From positions 3,038,001 to 3,102,000 of the forward strand of contig NZ_JAPEMB010000001.1 of NCBI RefSeq assembly GCF_026343125.1: a DNA stretch of 64,000 nucleotides. The letters are read 5' to 3'. This stretch comes from Streptomyces sp. NBC_00094 (GTDB lineage: Bacteria; Actinomycetota; Actinomycetes; Streptomycetales; Streptomycetaceae). Below are positions 1 to 9,076 of the stretch, in pieces. Numbering within the stretch: position 1 is the stretch's first letter; each line of letters opens with the position of its first letter. Below the pieces are notes generated by a model. It did no database searches and had not been told where the DNA came from. It saw nothing but the letters and a program-made list of their open reading frames with translations. The position numbers and the translations under genes are program-made.

Positions 1-812
1 CCGTCCTGTGGCAGAAGTTCCACCGGACCAAGCTCGTCGACTGGCTCGGCTTCTTCAACGGCCGCCGCCTCGTCCCGATCATCATGGCCTTCGTCGGCAC
101 CCTCGTCGGTGTCGTCTTCGGCCTGGTGTGGGAGCCCATCGGCAACGGCATCTCGAACTTCGGCGAGTGGATGACCGGCCTCGGTGCCGGTGGCGCCGGC
201 CTCTTCGGCCTCATCAACCGCGCGCTGATCCCGGTCGGCATGCACCAGTTCGTGAACACCGTCTCCTGGTTCCAGATCGGTGACTTCACCAACGCGGCCG
301 GCGAGGTCGTCCACGGTGACCTGAACCGCTTCTTCGCCGGTGACCCGAGCGCCGGAATCTTCATGTCCGGCTTCTTCCCGATCATGATGTTCGGCCTCCC
401 GGCCGCCGCGATCGCCATCGCCCACGCCGCTCGCCCCGAGCGCCGCAAGGCCGTCATGGGCATGATGCTCTCCCTCGCGCTGACCTCCTTCGTCACCGGT
501 ATCACCGAGCCGATCGAGTTCACCTTCATGTTCATCGCGCCGGTCCTCTACGCGATCCACGCGGTCCTGACCGCCGTCTCGATGGCCGTCACCTGGGCCT
601 TCGGTGTCCACGCGGGCTTCACCTTCTCCGCCGGCGGTATCGACTACCTGCTCAACTGGAACCTCGCGACCAAGCCCTGGCTGATCATCCCGATCGGTCT
701 CGTCTTCGCGGCGATCTACTACGTGGTCTTCCGCTTCGCGATCGCCAAGTTCAACCTCCCCACCCCCGGTCGCGAGACCGACGAGGAGCTCGAGGACCTC
801 ACCAAGGCGTGA
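1..812 (+). CDS. nagE2: PTS N-acetylglucosamine permease EIIC, C-terminal part
   Basis: This is the membrane channel subunit of a sugar phosphotransferase system, which imports and phosphorylates its sugar together with EIIB. The gene enters from the left edge and the reading frame begins at base 3, so the N-terminus is missing. The visible part has several hydrophobic segments and the conserved EIIC stretch GITEPIEFTFMFIAP, then a membrane helix and an acidic C-tail. No EIIB domain is fused, as expected for the separate Streptomyces nag genes. Assignment to N-acetylglucosamine rests on similarity and on gene order (followed downstream by cysM/cysO genes as in S. coelicolor), not on a diagnostic residue. 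It may work with the GH20 enzyme at the far end of the window in amino-sugar use. Confidence 0.88.
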   Translation, partial: VLWQKFHRTKLVDWLGFFNGRRLVPIIMAFVGTLVGVVFGLVWEPIGNGISNFGEWMTGLGAGGAGLFGLINRALIPVGMHQFVNTVSWFQIGDFTNAAGEVVHGDLNRFFAGDPSAGIFMSGFFPIMMFGLPAAAIAIAHAARPERRKAVMGMMLSLALTSFVTGITEPIEFTFMFIAPVLYAIHAVLTAVSMAVTWAFGVHAGFTFSAGGIDYLLNWNLATKPWLIIPIGLVFAAIYYVVFRFAIAKFNLPTPGRETDEELEDLTKA

Positions 813-829
813 TCCTCACCCGCACGAAA

Positions 830-867
830 GGGAAGGCCCCGGAACCGACAGGTTCCGGGGCCTTCCC
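830..867. terminator. Strong bidirectional terminator hairpin
   Basis: A perfect inverted repeat with 17-bp arms and a 4-base loop (GACA) lies between the convergent PTS gene and the hydrolase gene. There is no clear U-run on either strand, which is usual for Streptomyces terminators. Confidence 0.85.
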
Positions 868-883
868 CGTATGTACGGAGGCG

Positions 884-1636
884 TCAGATCTCGTAGACCG
901 CGCCCGGCCGCGCCAGCTCCGACGGGCCCGTGTACACCTCGCGCGCGTCCCGCAGGTTCTGTTCGCCGTCCGTCCACGGCGGGATGTGGGTGAGGACCAG
1001 CCGGCCCACATCGGCCCGGGTCGCCTGCGCCCCGGCCTCGCGGCCGTTGAGGTGGAGGGCCGGGATGTCCTCCTTGCCGTGGGTGAAGGAGGCCTCGCAG
1101 AGGAAGAGGTCGGTGCCCTCGGCGAGCTCGTGCAGCGCCTCGCAGACCCCGGTGTCACCGGAGTACGTGAGCGAGCGGCCGCCGTGCTCGATGCGGATGC
1201 CGTACGCCTCGACCGGGTGGCACACCTTCTCCGTACGGACCGAGAAGGGGCCGATCTCGAAGGAGGCGGACTTCAGCGTGCGGAAGTCGAAGACCTCGCT
1301 CATCGAGGTGGGCGAGGGGGTGTCCGCGTACGCCGTGGTCAGCCGCTGCTCGGCGCCCTCCGGTGCGTAGACGGGGATCGCGTCGCAGCGTCCGCCCTCG
1401 TGCCGGTAGTAGCGGGCGACGAAGTACCCGCACATGTCGATGCAGTGGTCCGCGTGCAGATGACTGAGGAAGATCGCGTCGAGGTCGTACAGACCGATGT
1501 GTCGTTGCAGCTCGCCGAGGGCGCCATTGCCCATGTCGAGGAGCAACCGGAAGCCGTCGGCCTCGACGAGGTAGCTCGAACAGGCCGAATCCACGGATGG
1601 GAACGACCCGGAGCAACCGACGACGGTGAGCTTCAT
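884..1636 (-). CDS. Metallo-beta-lactamase-fold hydrolase
   Basis: A 250-residue MBL-fold enzyme of the ribonuclease Z/cyclic-nucleotide phosphodiesterase-like branch. The metal-binding motif HLHADHCID sits near residue 62, with further likely ligands in the SGDTG stretch and in VLTHIPPW near the end. The ATG at 1636 was chosen because the protein begins directly with the first beta strand (MKLTVVGCSGS) and a GGAGG sequence lies about 9 bases upstream; longer reading would add about 70 residues of no family resemblance. No signal peptide is seen, so it is likely cytoplasmic. The substrate cannot be told from sequence. It stands alone, convergent with the PTS gene. Confidence 0.85.
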   Translation of the reverse strand: MKLTVVGCSGSFPSVDSACSSYLVEADGFRLLLDMGNGALGELQRHIGLYDLDAIFLSHLHADHCIDMCGYFVARYYRHEGGRCDAIPVYAPEGAEQRLTTAYADTPSPTSMSEVFDFRTLKSASFEIGPFSVRTEKVCHPVEAYGIRIEHGGRSLTYSGDTGVCEALHELAEGTDLFLCEASFTHGKEDIPALHLNGREAGAQATRADVGRLVLTHIPPWTDGEQNLRDAREVYTGPSELARPGAVYEI

Positions 1637-1839
1637 GGAGCGTGAACCTCCGTGGACGGGTGCGGAAAGCGCGCTGAGGGAGGGGGAGGCTGTGCGGTCT
1701 GTCGAGCGTAAGGCGCACCTGGGCCTGTCGCTCCTTCGTGGCGGCCCGTTGTGGGCGAACTCACGGGCTCTGTCACCGGTTCGGATGGATGGCGGGCCGT
1801 CACGGCGGAGTGGGCCGCGCGCCGGTACGGTCTTGAGGT

Positions 1840-2346
1840 ATGGACACGTCATGGTGGCCCGCGCTGGTCGCGGTCGTGGTGATCGCGCTGGTCGTGGCGG
1901 TCGCCGGCGGACGGAAGCGTTCGTCGGGGAGGCCCTCGGGCCGGAGGCCTTCGGGGCGGCAGCCCTCGGGAAGGCGCCCTTCGGAGCTGACTCGGCCGCC
2001 CGGCAGGCCGTCGGGGCCGCGGAAGGCTCCGTCGCGGCTGCCGCGGGCGGGGGAGATCTGGTGGGCCGACGTGCCCTTCGAGGACGGGCCCGGTTCGAAG
2101 GACCGGCCGTGCCTGGTGCTCTCGCTCCGGGGTGACAGCGTGCTCGTCGCCAAGATCACCAGCAAGTACCACGACGAGCGGCCGGGGGTGATCCCGCTGC
2201 CGCCGGGGGCGGTGGGCGACGCTCAGGGGCGGCCGAGCTTCCTGGAGACGGACGAGCTGCGGGACGTGCCCGTGGTGGGCTTCCGCCGGAAAGTGGGAAC
2301 GGCGGACCCGGTCGTGTGGGACCAGGTCCGCCATCTGGCGCGCTGA
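1840..2346 (+). CDS. PemK/MazF-like protein with an N-terminal membrane anchor
   Basis: The C-terminal 100 residues match the PemK/MazF fold of mRNA-cleaving toxins: GEIWWADVPFEDGPGSKDRP, then VLVAKITS and a conserved ETDELRDVPV segment. MazF proteins are normally about 110 residues and soluble. Here the fold is preceded by a hydrophobic helix (about residues 7-22) and a basic Arg/Pro/Ser/Gly linker with repeats of RPSGRR (about residues 25-60). The predicted topology would tether the domain to the membrane. No antitoxin gene adjoins it: the neighbours are the convergent cysM gene and the divergent hydrolase. It may therefore be a domesticated PemK domain rather than an active toxin. Activity is not shown by sequence. 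Confidence 0.8.
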   Translation: MDTSWWPALVAVVVIALVVAVAGGRKRSSGRPSGRRPSGRQPSGRRPSELTRPPGRPSGPRKAPSRLPRAGEIWWADVPFEDGPGSKDRPCLVLSLRGDSVLVAKITSKYHDERPGVIPLPPGAVGDAQGRPSFLETDELRDVPVVGFRRKVGTADPVVWDQVRHLAR

Positions 2347-2380
2347 CGTCGTACGGGCCCGCGGGTGCGGGTCCGGGCGG

Positions 2381-3831
<1,451 letters not shown>

Positions 3832-3837
3832 GGGCTC

Positions 3838-3843
3838 ATCGTA
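3838..3843 (-). promoter_or_regulatory. -10 element of a likely leaderless promoter for the leader-cysO-cysM unit
   Basis: On the minus strand TACGAT is followed by six bases and then the ATG of the leader peptide, placing the expected transcription start at or next to the A of the start codon. No convincing -35 box is seen. Confidence 0.5.
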
Positions 3844-3875
3844 TCGATTCCCGGTCCGGGTTTCGGAATGTGATC

Positions 3876-4661
3876 TCACATGGTGGATAGTTTCTGACCG
3901 CCTGCCGGACTGTGCAGGTAGACGACGGTCGGGCTGCCGCTCCTCGGATGCGGAATGACCTCGGCGTCCACCCCGTAGACGGCGTCGAGGAGGTCCGGGG
4001 TGAGGACCTCGGCGGGGGTGCCGCCGGTGACGACTCTCCCCCGCTCCAGGACGTAGAGACGGTCGCAGTACGCCCCCGCCAGGTTGAGGTCGTGCAGGGC
4101 GAGCAGGTTGGTGGTGCCCAGGGTGCGGACGAGGCGGAGGACGTCCAGCTGGTGGCGGATGTCCAGGTGGTTGGTGGGCTCGTCGAGGACGAGGAGGGCC
4201 GGGTCCTGGACGAGGGCGCGGGCGACCAGGGCACGTTGGCGTTCGCCGCCGGAGAGGGTGGGGTACGCGCGGTCGGCGAGCTCGGTGAGGCCGACGCGGG
4301 CGAGGGCGGCGTCCGCGCGCTCGTGGTCGGCGCCGGTGTCGCCCTCCCAGAACCGTTTGTGCGGGGAGCGGCCGAGGGCGACGAGTTCGCGGACGGTGAG
4401 TTCGAACTCGGTGGCGCTGTCCTGCGTGACGGTGGCGACGCGGCGGGCGCGGGCCTTGGGGCCGAGGGCACGGAGATCGTCGCCGTCGAGCGTGGCCCGT
4501 CCCTCGGTGGGGGTGAGGGTGCCGTAGACGCAGCGCAGGAGGGTCGTCTTGCCGCTGCCGTTGGGGCCGATGAGGCCCACGGTCTCGCCGGGGTGGACGG
4601 TGAGGTCGACGGAGCGGAGGCGTTCCTCGTACGAGAGTCCGTGCAGCCGGAGTTCGGTCAC
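3876..4661 (-). CDS. btuD: ABC transporter ATPase, cobalamin/siderophore type
   Basis: A 261-residue ATPase of the FecE/BtuD family that powers import of vitamin B12 or a related corrinoid. Walker A is GPNGSGKTT (about 34-42), the signature is LSGGERQRALVARAL, and Walker B is LLVLDEPTNHLDI with the following H-loop region LLALHDLNLAG. The GTG start overlaps the permease stop by four bases (GTGA), so translation is coupled. B12 rather than iron-siderophore is preferred because the operon leader is a cobalamin riboswitch. Confidence 0.9.
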   Translation of the reverse strand: MTELRLHGLSYEERLRSVDLTVHPGETVGLIGPNGSGKTTLLRCVYGTLTPTEGRATLDGDDLRALGPKARARRVATVTQDSATEFELTVRELVALGRSPHKRFWEGDTGADHERADAALARVGLTELADRAYPTLSGGERQRALVARALVQDPALLVLDEPTNHLDIRHQLDVLRLVRTLGTTNLLALHDLNLAGAYCDRLYVLERGRVVTGGTPAEVLTPDLLDAVYGVDAEVIPHPRSGSPTVVYLHSPAGGQKLSTM

Positions 4662-5725
4662 AGGGGTGCTCCTTCGGGACGGCGGCGCATCAGCCAGAGG
4701 AAGAACGGGCCGCCGGTGAGCGCGGTGAGGACGCCGACGGGGATGTCCTGGGGTGCGGCGACGGTCCGGGCGGCGAGGTCGGCGAGGACGAGGGCGAGCG
4801 CCCCGCCGAGCGCGGCGACGGGGAGGAGGCGGCGGTGCGGGGCGCCGACGGCGAGCCGGGCGGCGTGCGGGGCCATGAGGCCGATGAAGCCGACGGCTCC
4901 GCTGGCCGCGACCATGACGGCGGTGACGAGGGAGGCGAGGACGAAGACGGCGGCGCGGAAGCGGGCGGTGTCCAGGCCGAGGACGGTGGCGCCCTCCTCG
5001 CCGACGAGGAGGAGGTCGAGCGGGCGGGCGAGGGTGAGGAGGACGCCGACGCCGAGGGCGAGGACGACGGCGGGTAGGACGAGGGTGTCCCAGCGGGCGC
5101 TGCCGAGACCGCCGAGGGACCAGTACAGCGCCTCCTGGAACTGCTCGGGCCGCCCGGCGACGACCAGCAGGAGGGTGGCGAGGGCGGAGAGGACGTACGA
5201 GACGGCGACGCCGGCGAGGACGAGCCGGGCGCCGGTCATGGTCCCGCCGCGGCGCGCGAGCCCGTAGACGAGGACGAGGGCGAGGAGGGCGCCGGCGAAG
5301 GCCCCGCCGGGCAGGGCGATGGTCGTCGTCACCCCTCCCCCGATGCCCAGGACCAGGACGAGGACGGCGCCGGCGGAGGCGCCGGAGGAGATCCCGAGGA
5401 GGAAGGGGTCGGCGAGGCGGTTGCGGACGAGGGCCTGGAGGACGGCGCCGACGACGGCGAGCCCGGCGCCGACGACGACGCCGAGCAGGACCCGGGGCAG
5501 TCGGACGTCGAGCACGATCGTCCGGTACGGGGAGGGGGCGGCCCGCCCGGTCAGGGCGTCGAGCACCTGGCCGGGCGGGATGCGGACGGACCCGAGGGCG
5601 AGGGAGGCGAGGCCGGCGGCGGCGAGGGCGAGGGCGAGGCCGGTGACGACGAGGGCGTACCGGACGGGGCGTGCGGGGGCCGGGGCCCGGACCGGAGTCC
5701 GGGCCCTGTCGAGGACCGCGGTCAC
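4658..5725 (-). CDS. btuC: FecCD/BtuC-family ABC permease
   Basis: A 355-residue integral membrane protein with about nine to ten hydrophobic segments, beginning with a short basic N-terminus and a helix at about residues 26-47. It carries the FecCD hallmarks: the LRLPRVLLGVVVGAGLAVVGA-like stretch after the first helix, GISSGASAGA, and a late VGFIGLMAPHAARL segment that contacts the ATPase. It forms the channel of the importer with btuD. GTG at 5725 overlaps the stop of the binding protein gene by four bases. It lies in the middle of the three-gene operon. Confidence 0.92.
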   Translation of the reverse strand: MTAVLDRARTPVRAPAPARPVRYALVVTGLALALAAAGLASLALGSVRIPPGQVLDALTGRAAPSPYRTIVLDVRLPRVLLGVVVGAGLAVVGAVLQALVRNRLADPFLLGISSGASAGAVLVLVLGIGGGVTTTIALPGGAFAGALLALVLVYGLARRGGTMTGARLVLAGVAVSYVLSALATLLLVVAGRPEQFQEALYWSLGGLGSARWDTLVLPAVVLALGVGVLLTLARPLDLLLVGEEGATVLGLDTARFRAAVFVLASLVTAVMVAASGAVGFIGLMAPHAARLAVGAPHRRLLPVAALGGALALVLADLAARTVAAPQDIPVGVLTALTGGPFFLWLMRRRPEGAPL

Positions 5726-6693
5726 CGGGCCGGGTGGAGCTGGGCGGCGAGCTTGTCGACGGCGGCGGGGACGCGGACGCCGAGGACGGTGTCGGAGAGG
5801 GGCATGACGGCGAACCGGCGGTTCTTGATCGCGGGCACGTCCTTGAGGGCGGGGTCGTCGAGGAGCCGCTTCTTCTTCTGCTCGACGGTGGTGGTGCCGT
5901 AGTCGTAGATGACGATGACGTCGGGCCGCCTGTCGACGACCTGCTCCCAGGTGGCGTCGCCGAAGGCCTTGTCGAGGTCGGCGAAGACGTTCCGGCCGCC
6001 GGCCCGGGTGATGAGCTCGTCGCCGATGCCCTTGCCGCCCGCCGTGAACGCGGTCTTGTCGCCGCTGTCGTAGACGAAGACGGAGACGGGCGGGGTGCCC
6101 TTGAGGCGCTTCTCGGTGGCGGTGACGGTGGCGCGTGCCTCGCGGGTCCAGGTCTCGGCCCGGTCGGGGACGCCGAACGTCCGGCCGATCTCGTGGACTT
6201 CGCGGTAGAGGTCGTCGAGGGAGGTCGAACCGGAGGGGCAGTACTCGATGTTGAGGCGGGTCCCGATGCCGGAGCGCTTGAGGTCGTCGCGGCCGCGGCC
6301 GTCCTTGGCGTCGAAGGCGGAGGCGTAACCGCCGTACACGAAGTCGGGGTCGGCGGCGAGGAGGGCCTCCTTGGAGGGGTACTCCTTCGCGAGGACGGGG
6401 ACGGAGTCGTAGGCCTTCTTGTACGCGGGGAGGATCGCGTCGTCGAGGTAGGCGGTGCCGGCGAGCGACTTCTCCAGGCCGAGGGCGAGCATGATCTCGG
6501 TGACGTGCTGGTTCATGGTGACGACGCGCTTCGGCGGGGCCTGGTAGGTGGCCTTCACGCCGCAGTTGTCGACGGTGTACGGGAATCCCGGTGCGGGCTT
6601 CGCCGAGGGGGCGGGCTCCGAGGGGGCCGAGCAGGCGGCGAGGAGCGGGACGAGAGCGAGCGCGGGCAGCAGGGCGCGGCGGGGCCGGGTCAT
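5722..6693 (-). CDS. btuF: ABC transporter substrate-binding lipoprotein, cobalamin type
   Basis: A 323-residue binding protein of the helical-backbone class (BtuF/FhuD/TroA-like). A lipoprotein signal with lipobox LLAAC ends near residue 22, and the mature domain contains PKRVVTMNQHVTEIMLALG and a late RPDVIVIYDYG segment. ATG at 6693 is chosen because it gives the signal peptide and has GGAGG about nine bases upstream. A cobalamin riboswitch in the leader argues strongly that the ligand is cobalamin or cobinamide. First gene of the operon with btuC and btuD. Confidence 0.9.
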   Translation of the reverse strand: MTRPRRALLPALALVPLLAACSAPSEPAPSAKPAPGFPYTVDNCGVKATYQAPPKRVVTMNQHVTEIMLALGLEKSLAGTAYLDDAILPAYKKAYDSVPVLAKEYPSKEALLAADPDFVYGGYASAFDAKDGRGRDDLKRSGIGTRLNIEYCPSGSTSLDDLYREVHEIGRTFGVPDRAETWTREARATVTATEKRLKGTPPVSVFVYDSGDKTAFTAGGKGIGDELITRAGGRNVFADLDKAFGDATWEQVVDRRPDVIVIYDYGTTTVEQKKKRLLDDPALKDVPAIKNRRFAVMPLSDTVLGVRVPAAVDKLAAQLHPAR

Positions 6694-6734
6694 GACGGAA
6701 TGCCTCCTCCGGGGATTTCCACGTCCCCGATCGG

Positions 6735-6870
6735 TGGTGAGAGGCGGCAGGTCAGTTCCTGGCTCCCGACGCCCGAGGGCGCCGGTCACAGTGGCGGGAC
6801 CGTGCCGGATTCACACCGGCTTCCTGGGTCCTGCCGCCCGTTGGTCCGGGCCAGTCTCTCACTCGGCCGG
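6735..6870 (-). ncRNA. Cobalamin riboswitch
   Basis: Read on the minus strand the leader of btuF contains the classic pieces of the cobalamin aptamer: AGGAAGCCGGTGTGAATCCG, then the B12 box GCCACTG (6789-6795 on the plus strand), then GGGAGCCAGGAACTGACC. A closing helix pairs 6830-6838 with 6743-6751. The aptamer ends about 45 bases before the start codon, next to the ribosome-binding site, so control of translation start is likely, with B12 turning the operon off. The exact 5' boundary is approximate. Confidence 0.95.
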
Positions 6871-6886
6871 TCCGTCGCTCCGAAGG

Positions 6887-6925
6887 TCCCTCACTCCGGT
6901 CCTTCACTCCGGTCCTTCACTCCGG
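6887..6925. repeat. Three tandem 13-bp units
   Basis: TCCCTCACTCCGG is followed by two exact copies of TCCTTCACTCCGG without spacing. The array covers the 3' end of the HD-domain gene remnant (its TGA is inside the third unit) and the start of the riboswitch upstream region. It looks like local slippage. Confidence 0.8.
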
Positions 6926-7470
6926 CCAGGACGACTCGCGGATGGTCGTCACGAAGTCGCCGGGTGTGAAGCCGGGGACGTAGTGGCGCAGGACGTCCGC
7001 CTTCACGTTGCCGAAGGTGGTGTCCGGCCTGGGGGCGATGCCCTCGGCGAAGGCCTGCAGGATGCGTCGTTTGAAGTCGGGGCGGGGGTGGGCTGCGACG
7101 ATCGCGGCCCGGTCCTCGGGGGTGAGGGCGGCGGGGTCGTCGTAGCCGATGCCGAGGACGTCGTACTCGACGCCGGCGGTGACGAGCGCGACCTCGGGTT
7201 CCATGAACTCCGGTATCCCGGGGGTGGTGTGGAGGGCGATCGCGGTCCAGACGCGGCGGACGGCGTCCTCGTCGGCGCCGTGCGCGCGGAGGAAGGCGGC
7301 GGCTTCCTCGGCGCCGTCGACCTCGAAGCGGCGGCCGCCGCCCCGGTGGGTCTCCGCCAGGCCGAGGTCGTGGAACATGGCGCCGACGTAGAGGAGTTCG
7401 GGGTCCAGGCCGCAGGTGCGGCCTGGAGGACGCCGAAGATGCATACGCGGCGGGAGTGGTGTTGAAGTTC
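6917..7470 (-). pseudogene. HD-domain phosphohydrolase, frameshifted and 5'-truncated
   Basis: The C-terminal part is an HD-domain protein of a type common in streptomycetes: LDPELLYVGAMFHDLGL carries the HD pair, followed by a well-kept domain to the end. The preceding piece, ELQHHSRRVCIFGVLQA with another metal-binding His, is read in a different frame, so a frameshift falls near 7410-7430. Upstream of the HHSRR segment family similarity stops at about 7465. The frameshift point coincides with a perfect inverted repeat (7405-7414 and 7417-7426, two-base loop), so a sequencing or assembly error at a hairpin is possible, but the missing N-terminus is a separate defect. Confidence 0.7.
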
Positions 7471-7665
7471 TCTCCCAGGTGAACTCGGGAGACTCTCCCC
7501 TGGATCGCTCCGGGGAGTTTGACAGGTCATGCCTGTCCGACGACGACCCTTCCGGCCGCCGGAACAAGTACGAGACTCGTTCGGCTTGCTGGGGCCTTGA
7601 CTATCGCCCCCGACAATGCACTGAGCGTATCAGATTCATTACGGAGCGGAACCGCGGTGCAGCGC
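7465..7665. other. Scar segment between two 5'-truncated divergent genes
   Basis: About 200 bases of lower-than-average GC separate the HD-gene fragment from the GlxA/AraC regulator. They contain small hairpins (CTCCCC with GGGGAG, GACAGG with CCTGTC) but no recognisable start region for either neighbour. Both neighbours lose family similarity where they meet this segment, which suggests that a deletion or substitution removed both 5' ends and the original shared promoter. Confidence 0.55.
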
Positions 7666-8547
7666 ACCACTCAAGTGTTCGGTACGGCCGGGGCGGGTTA
7701 CGAGGTGCGGGTGTGTTCGCCCGGCGGGCGGGACGTCCGCACCTCCTGCGGGCTGCGGATCGGCGCCGACCTCGCGGCCGGGGAGGTGTCCGGCGCGGAC
7801 ACGCTGATCGTGCCGGGGGCGGTGGACGTGGAGCTCTGTACGGCGCTGGCGCCGACGGTGGAGGCCCTGGCGGCGCGCTCGCGGCGGGTGGCGTCCGTCT
7901 GCACGGGGGCGTTCGCGCTCGGGGCGGCCGGGCTGCTCGCCGGGCGGCGGGCGACGACGCACTGGGAGCACGCGGCGGAGCTGGCGCGGCGCCATCCGGA
8001 CGTCGAGGTGACGGCGGACGCGATCCACGTGCGGGACGGCGAGGTGTGGAGCTCGGCGGGGGTGACGGCCGGGATCGACCTGTGTCTGGCCCTGGTGGAG
8101 GAGGACCGGGGCCCGGCGGCGGCCCGCGCGGTGGCGCGGGACCTGGTGGTCTTCCTCCAGCGGCCGGGCGGGCAGTCGCAGTTCTCGGCGGCCTCGCGCA
8201 CTCCCCCGTCCGGGCATCCGGTGGTCCGCCCGCTTCTGGACGCGGTGGTGGCGGATCCGGCGGCGGACCACAGCGCGTCGGCGCTCGCGCGGCGGGCGGG
8301 CGTCAGCGTCCGGCACCTGGCCCGGTTGTTCCGGGAGCAGATCGGGGCGACCCCGGCGGCGTACGTGGAGCGCGTACGGGTGGAGGCGGCGCGGATGCTG
8401 CTGGAGGGCGGGGCGAGCGTGACGGGGGCGGCGGCGCGGAGCGGGCTCGGCAGTGACGAGAGCCTGCGGAGGGCGTTCGCCCGGCACTTCGGGGTGACGC
8501 CCTCCGCCTACCTGGCCCGTTTCCGTACGGCGGCCTATCAGTCCTGA
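7519..8547 (+). pseudogene. GlxA-like AraC-family regulator lacking its native N-terminus
   Basis: From about base 7669 onward this is a standard GlxA-type regulator: a DJ-1/PfpI-like domain (QVFGTAGAGYEVRVC, VASVCTGAFALGAAGLLAG) then an AraC DNA-binding domain with two helix-turn-helix motifs (SALARRAGVSVRHLARLF and a second ending GVTPSAYLARFR). The family normally opens with a hydrophobic strand and DG motif before VFG; here that part is replaced by about 50 unrelated residues. The first in-frame ATG is at 7519, without a ribosome-binding site. The body is intact and might still be made from a cryptic start, but loss of the first strand probably disables the sensor domain. Its 3' end overlaps the convergent mec gene by 10 bases. 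Confidence 0.65.
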
Positions 8548-8966
8548 TAGGCCTCGACGATCTTGACGTCCTCCTCGGTCACGACGCCCTCGACGATCGT
8601 GAAGGAGCGGAACTGGAAGGGGCCCGCGCCGTCCGTGTCGGCGGTGGAGACGAGGACGTAGTGGGCCTGCGGCTCGTTCGCGTACGAGATGTCCGTGCGC
8701 GACGGGTAGGCCTCGGTGGCGGTGTGCGAGTGGTAGACGATGACGGGCTCCTCGTCCCGGCCGTCCATGTCGCGGTAGAGCTTGAGCAGGTCCGCGGAGT
8801 CGAACTCGTAGAAGGTGGGCGAGCGGGCGGCGTTCAGCATCGGGATGAAGCGCTCGGGGCGGCCGCTGCCCTCCGGGCCCGCGACCACGCCGCAGGCCTC
8901 GTCGGGGTGGTCCGCACGGGAGTGTTCCACGATCTGGTCGTACAGGGCCCGGGTGATGGTCAGCAT
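8538..8966 (-). CDS. mec: Mec-type JAMM metalloprotease of the CysO pathway
   Basis: A 142-residue M67 family zinc peptidase. The JAMM motif HSHTATEAYPSRTD (HxH, seven residues, S, two residues, D) is complete, and the catalytic glutamate lies early in HPDEACGVV. In M. tuberculosis the homologue Mec+ releases cysteine from CysO-Cys and its gene sits next to cysO and cysM. Here it lies about 5 kb upstream of cysO with the B12 importer and a damaged gene pair in between. Because this CysO ends GGMV, the protease may also trim the C-terminus. It has two strong hairpins just upstream, between it and the amino-acid permease. Confidence 0.87.
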   Translation of the reverse strand: MLTITRALYDQIVEHSRADHPDEACGVVAGPEGSGRPERFIPMLNAARSPTFYEFDSADLLKLYRDMDGRDEEPVIVYHSHTATEAYPSRTDISYANEPQAHYVLVSTADTDGAGPFQFRSFTIVEGVVTEEDVKIVEAYQD

Positions 8967-8985
8967 GCCGACAGGATAAGCAGAC

Positions 8986-9022
8986 GGGCCGTCCCGTACC
9001 GAGGAGTGGTACGGGACGGCCC
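8986..9022. terminator. Hairpin with 15-bp perfect arms upstream of mec
   Basis: Arms 8986-9000 and 9008-9022 pair perfectly around a seven-base loop. It lies 20 bases ahead of the mec start codon and after the terminator of the permease, so it may be a second terminator or a leader structure for mec. Confidence 0.6.
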
Positions 9023-9035
9023 GGATGCCGAGACG

Positions 9036-9073
9036 CCAGGGGGTGTCTTGCTGATCGGCAAGACACCCCCTGG
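9036..9073 (-). terminator. Terminator of the amino-acid permease
   Basis: Perfect 16-bp arms (9036-9051 and 9058-9073) with loop TGATCG begin four bases after the permease stop codon on the minus strand. Confidence 0.85.
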
Positions 9074-9076
9074 AGG

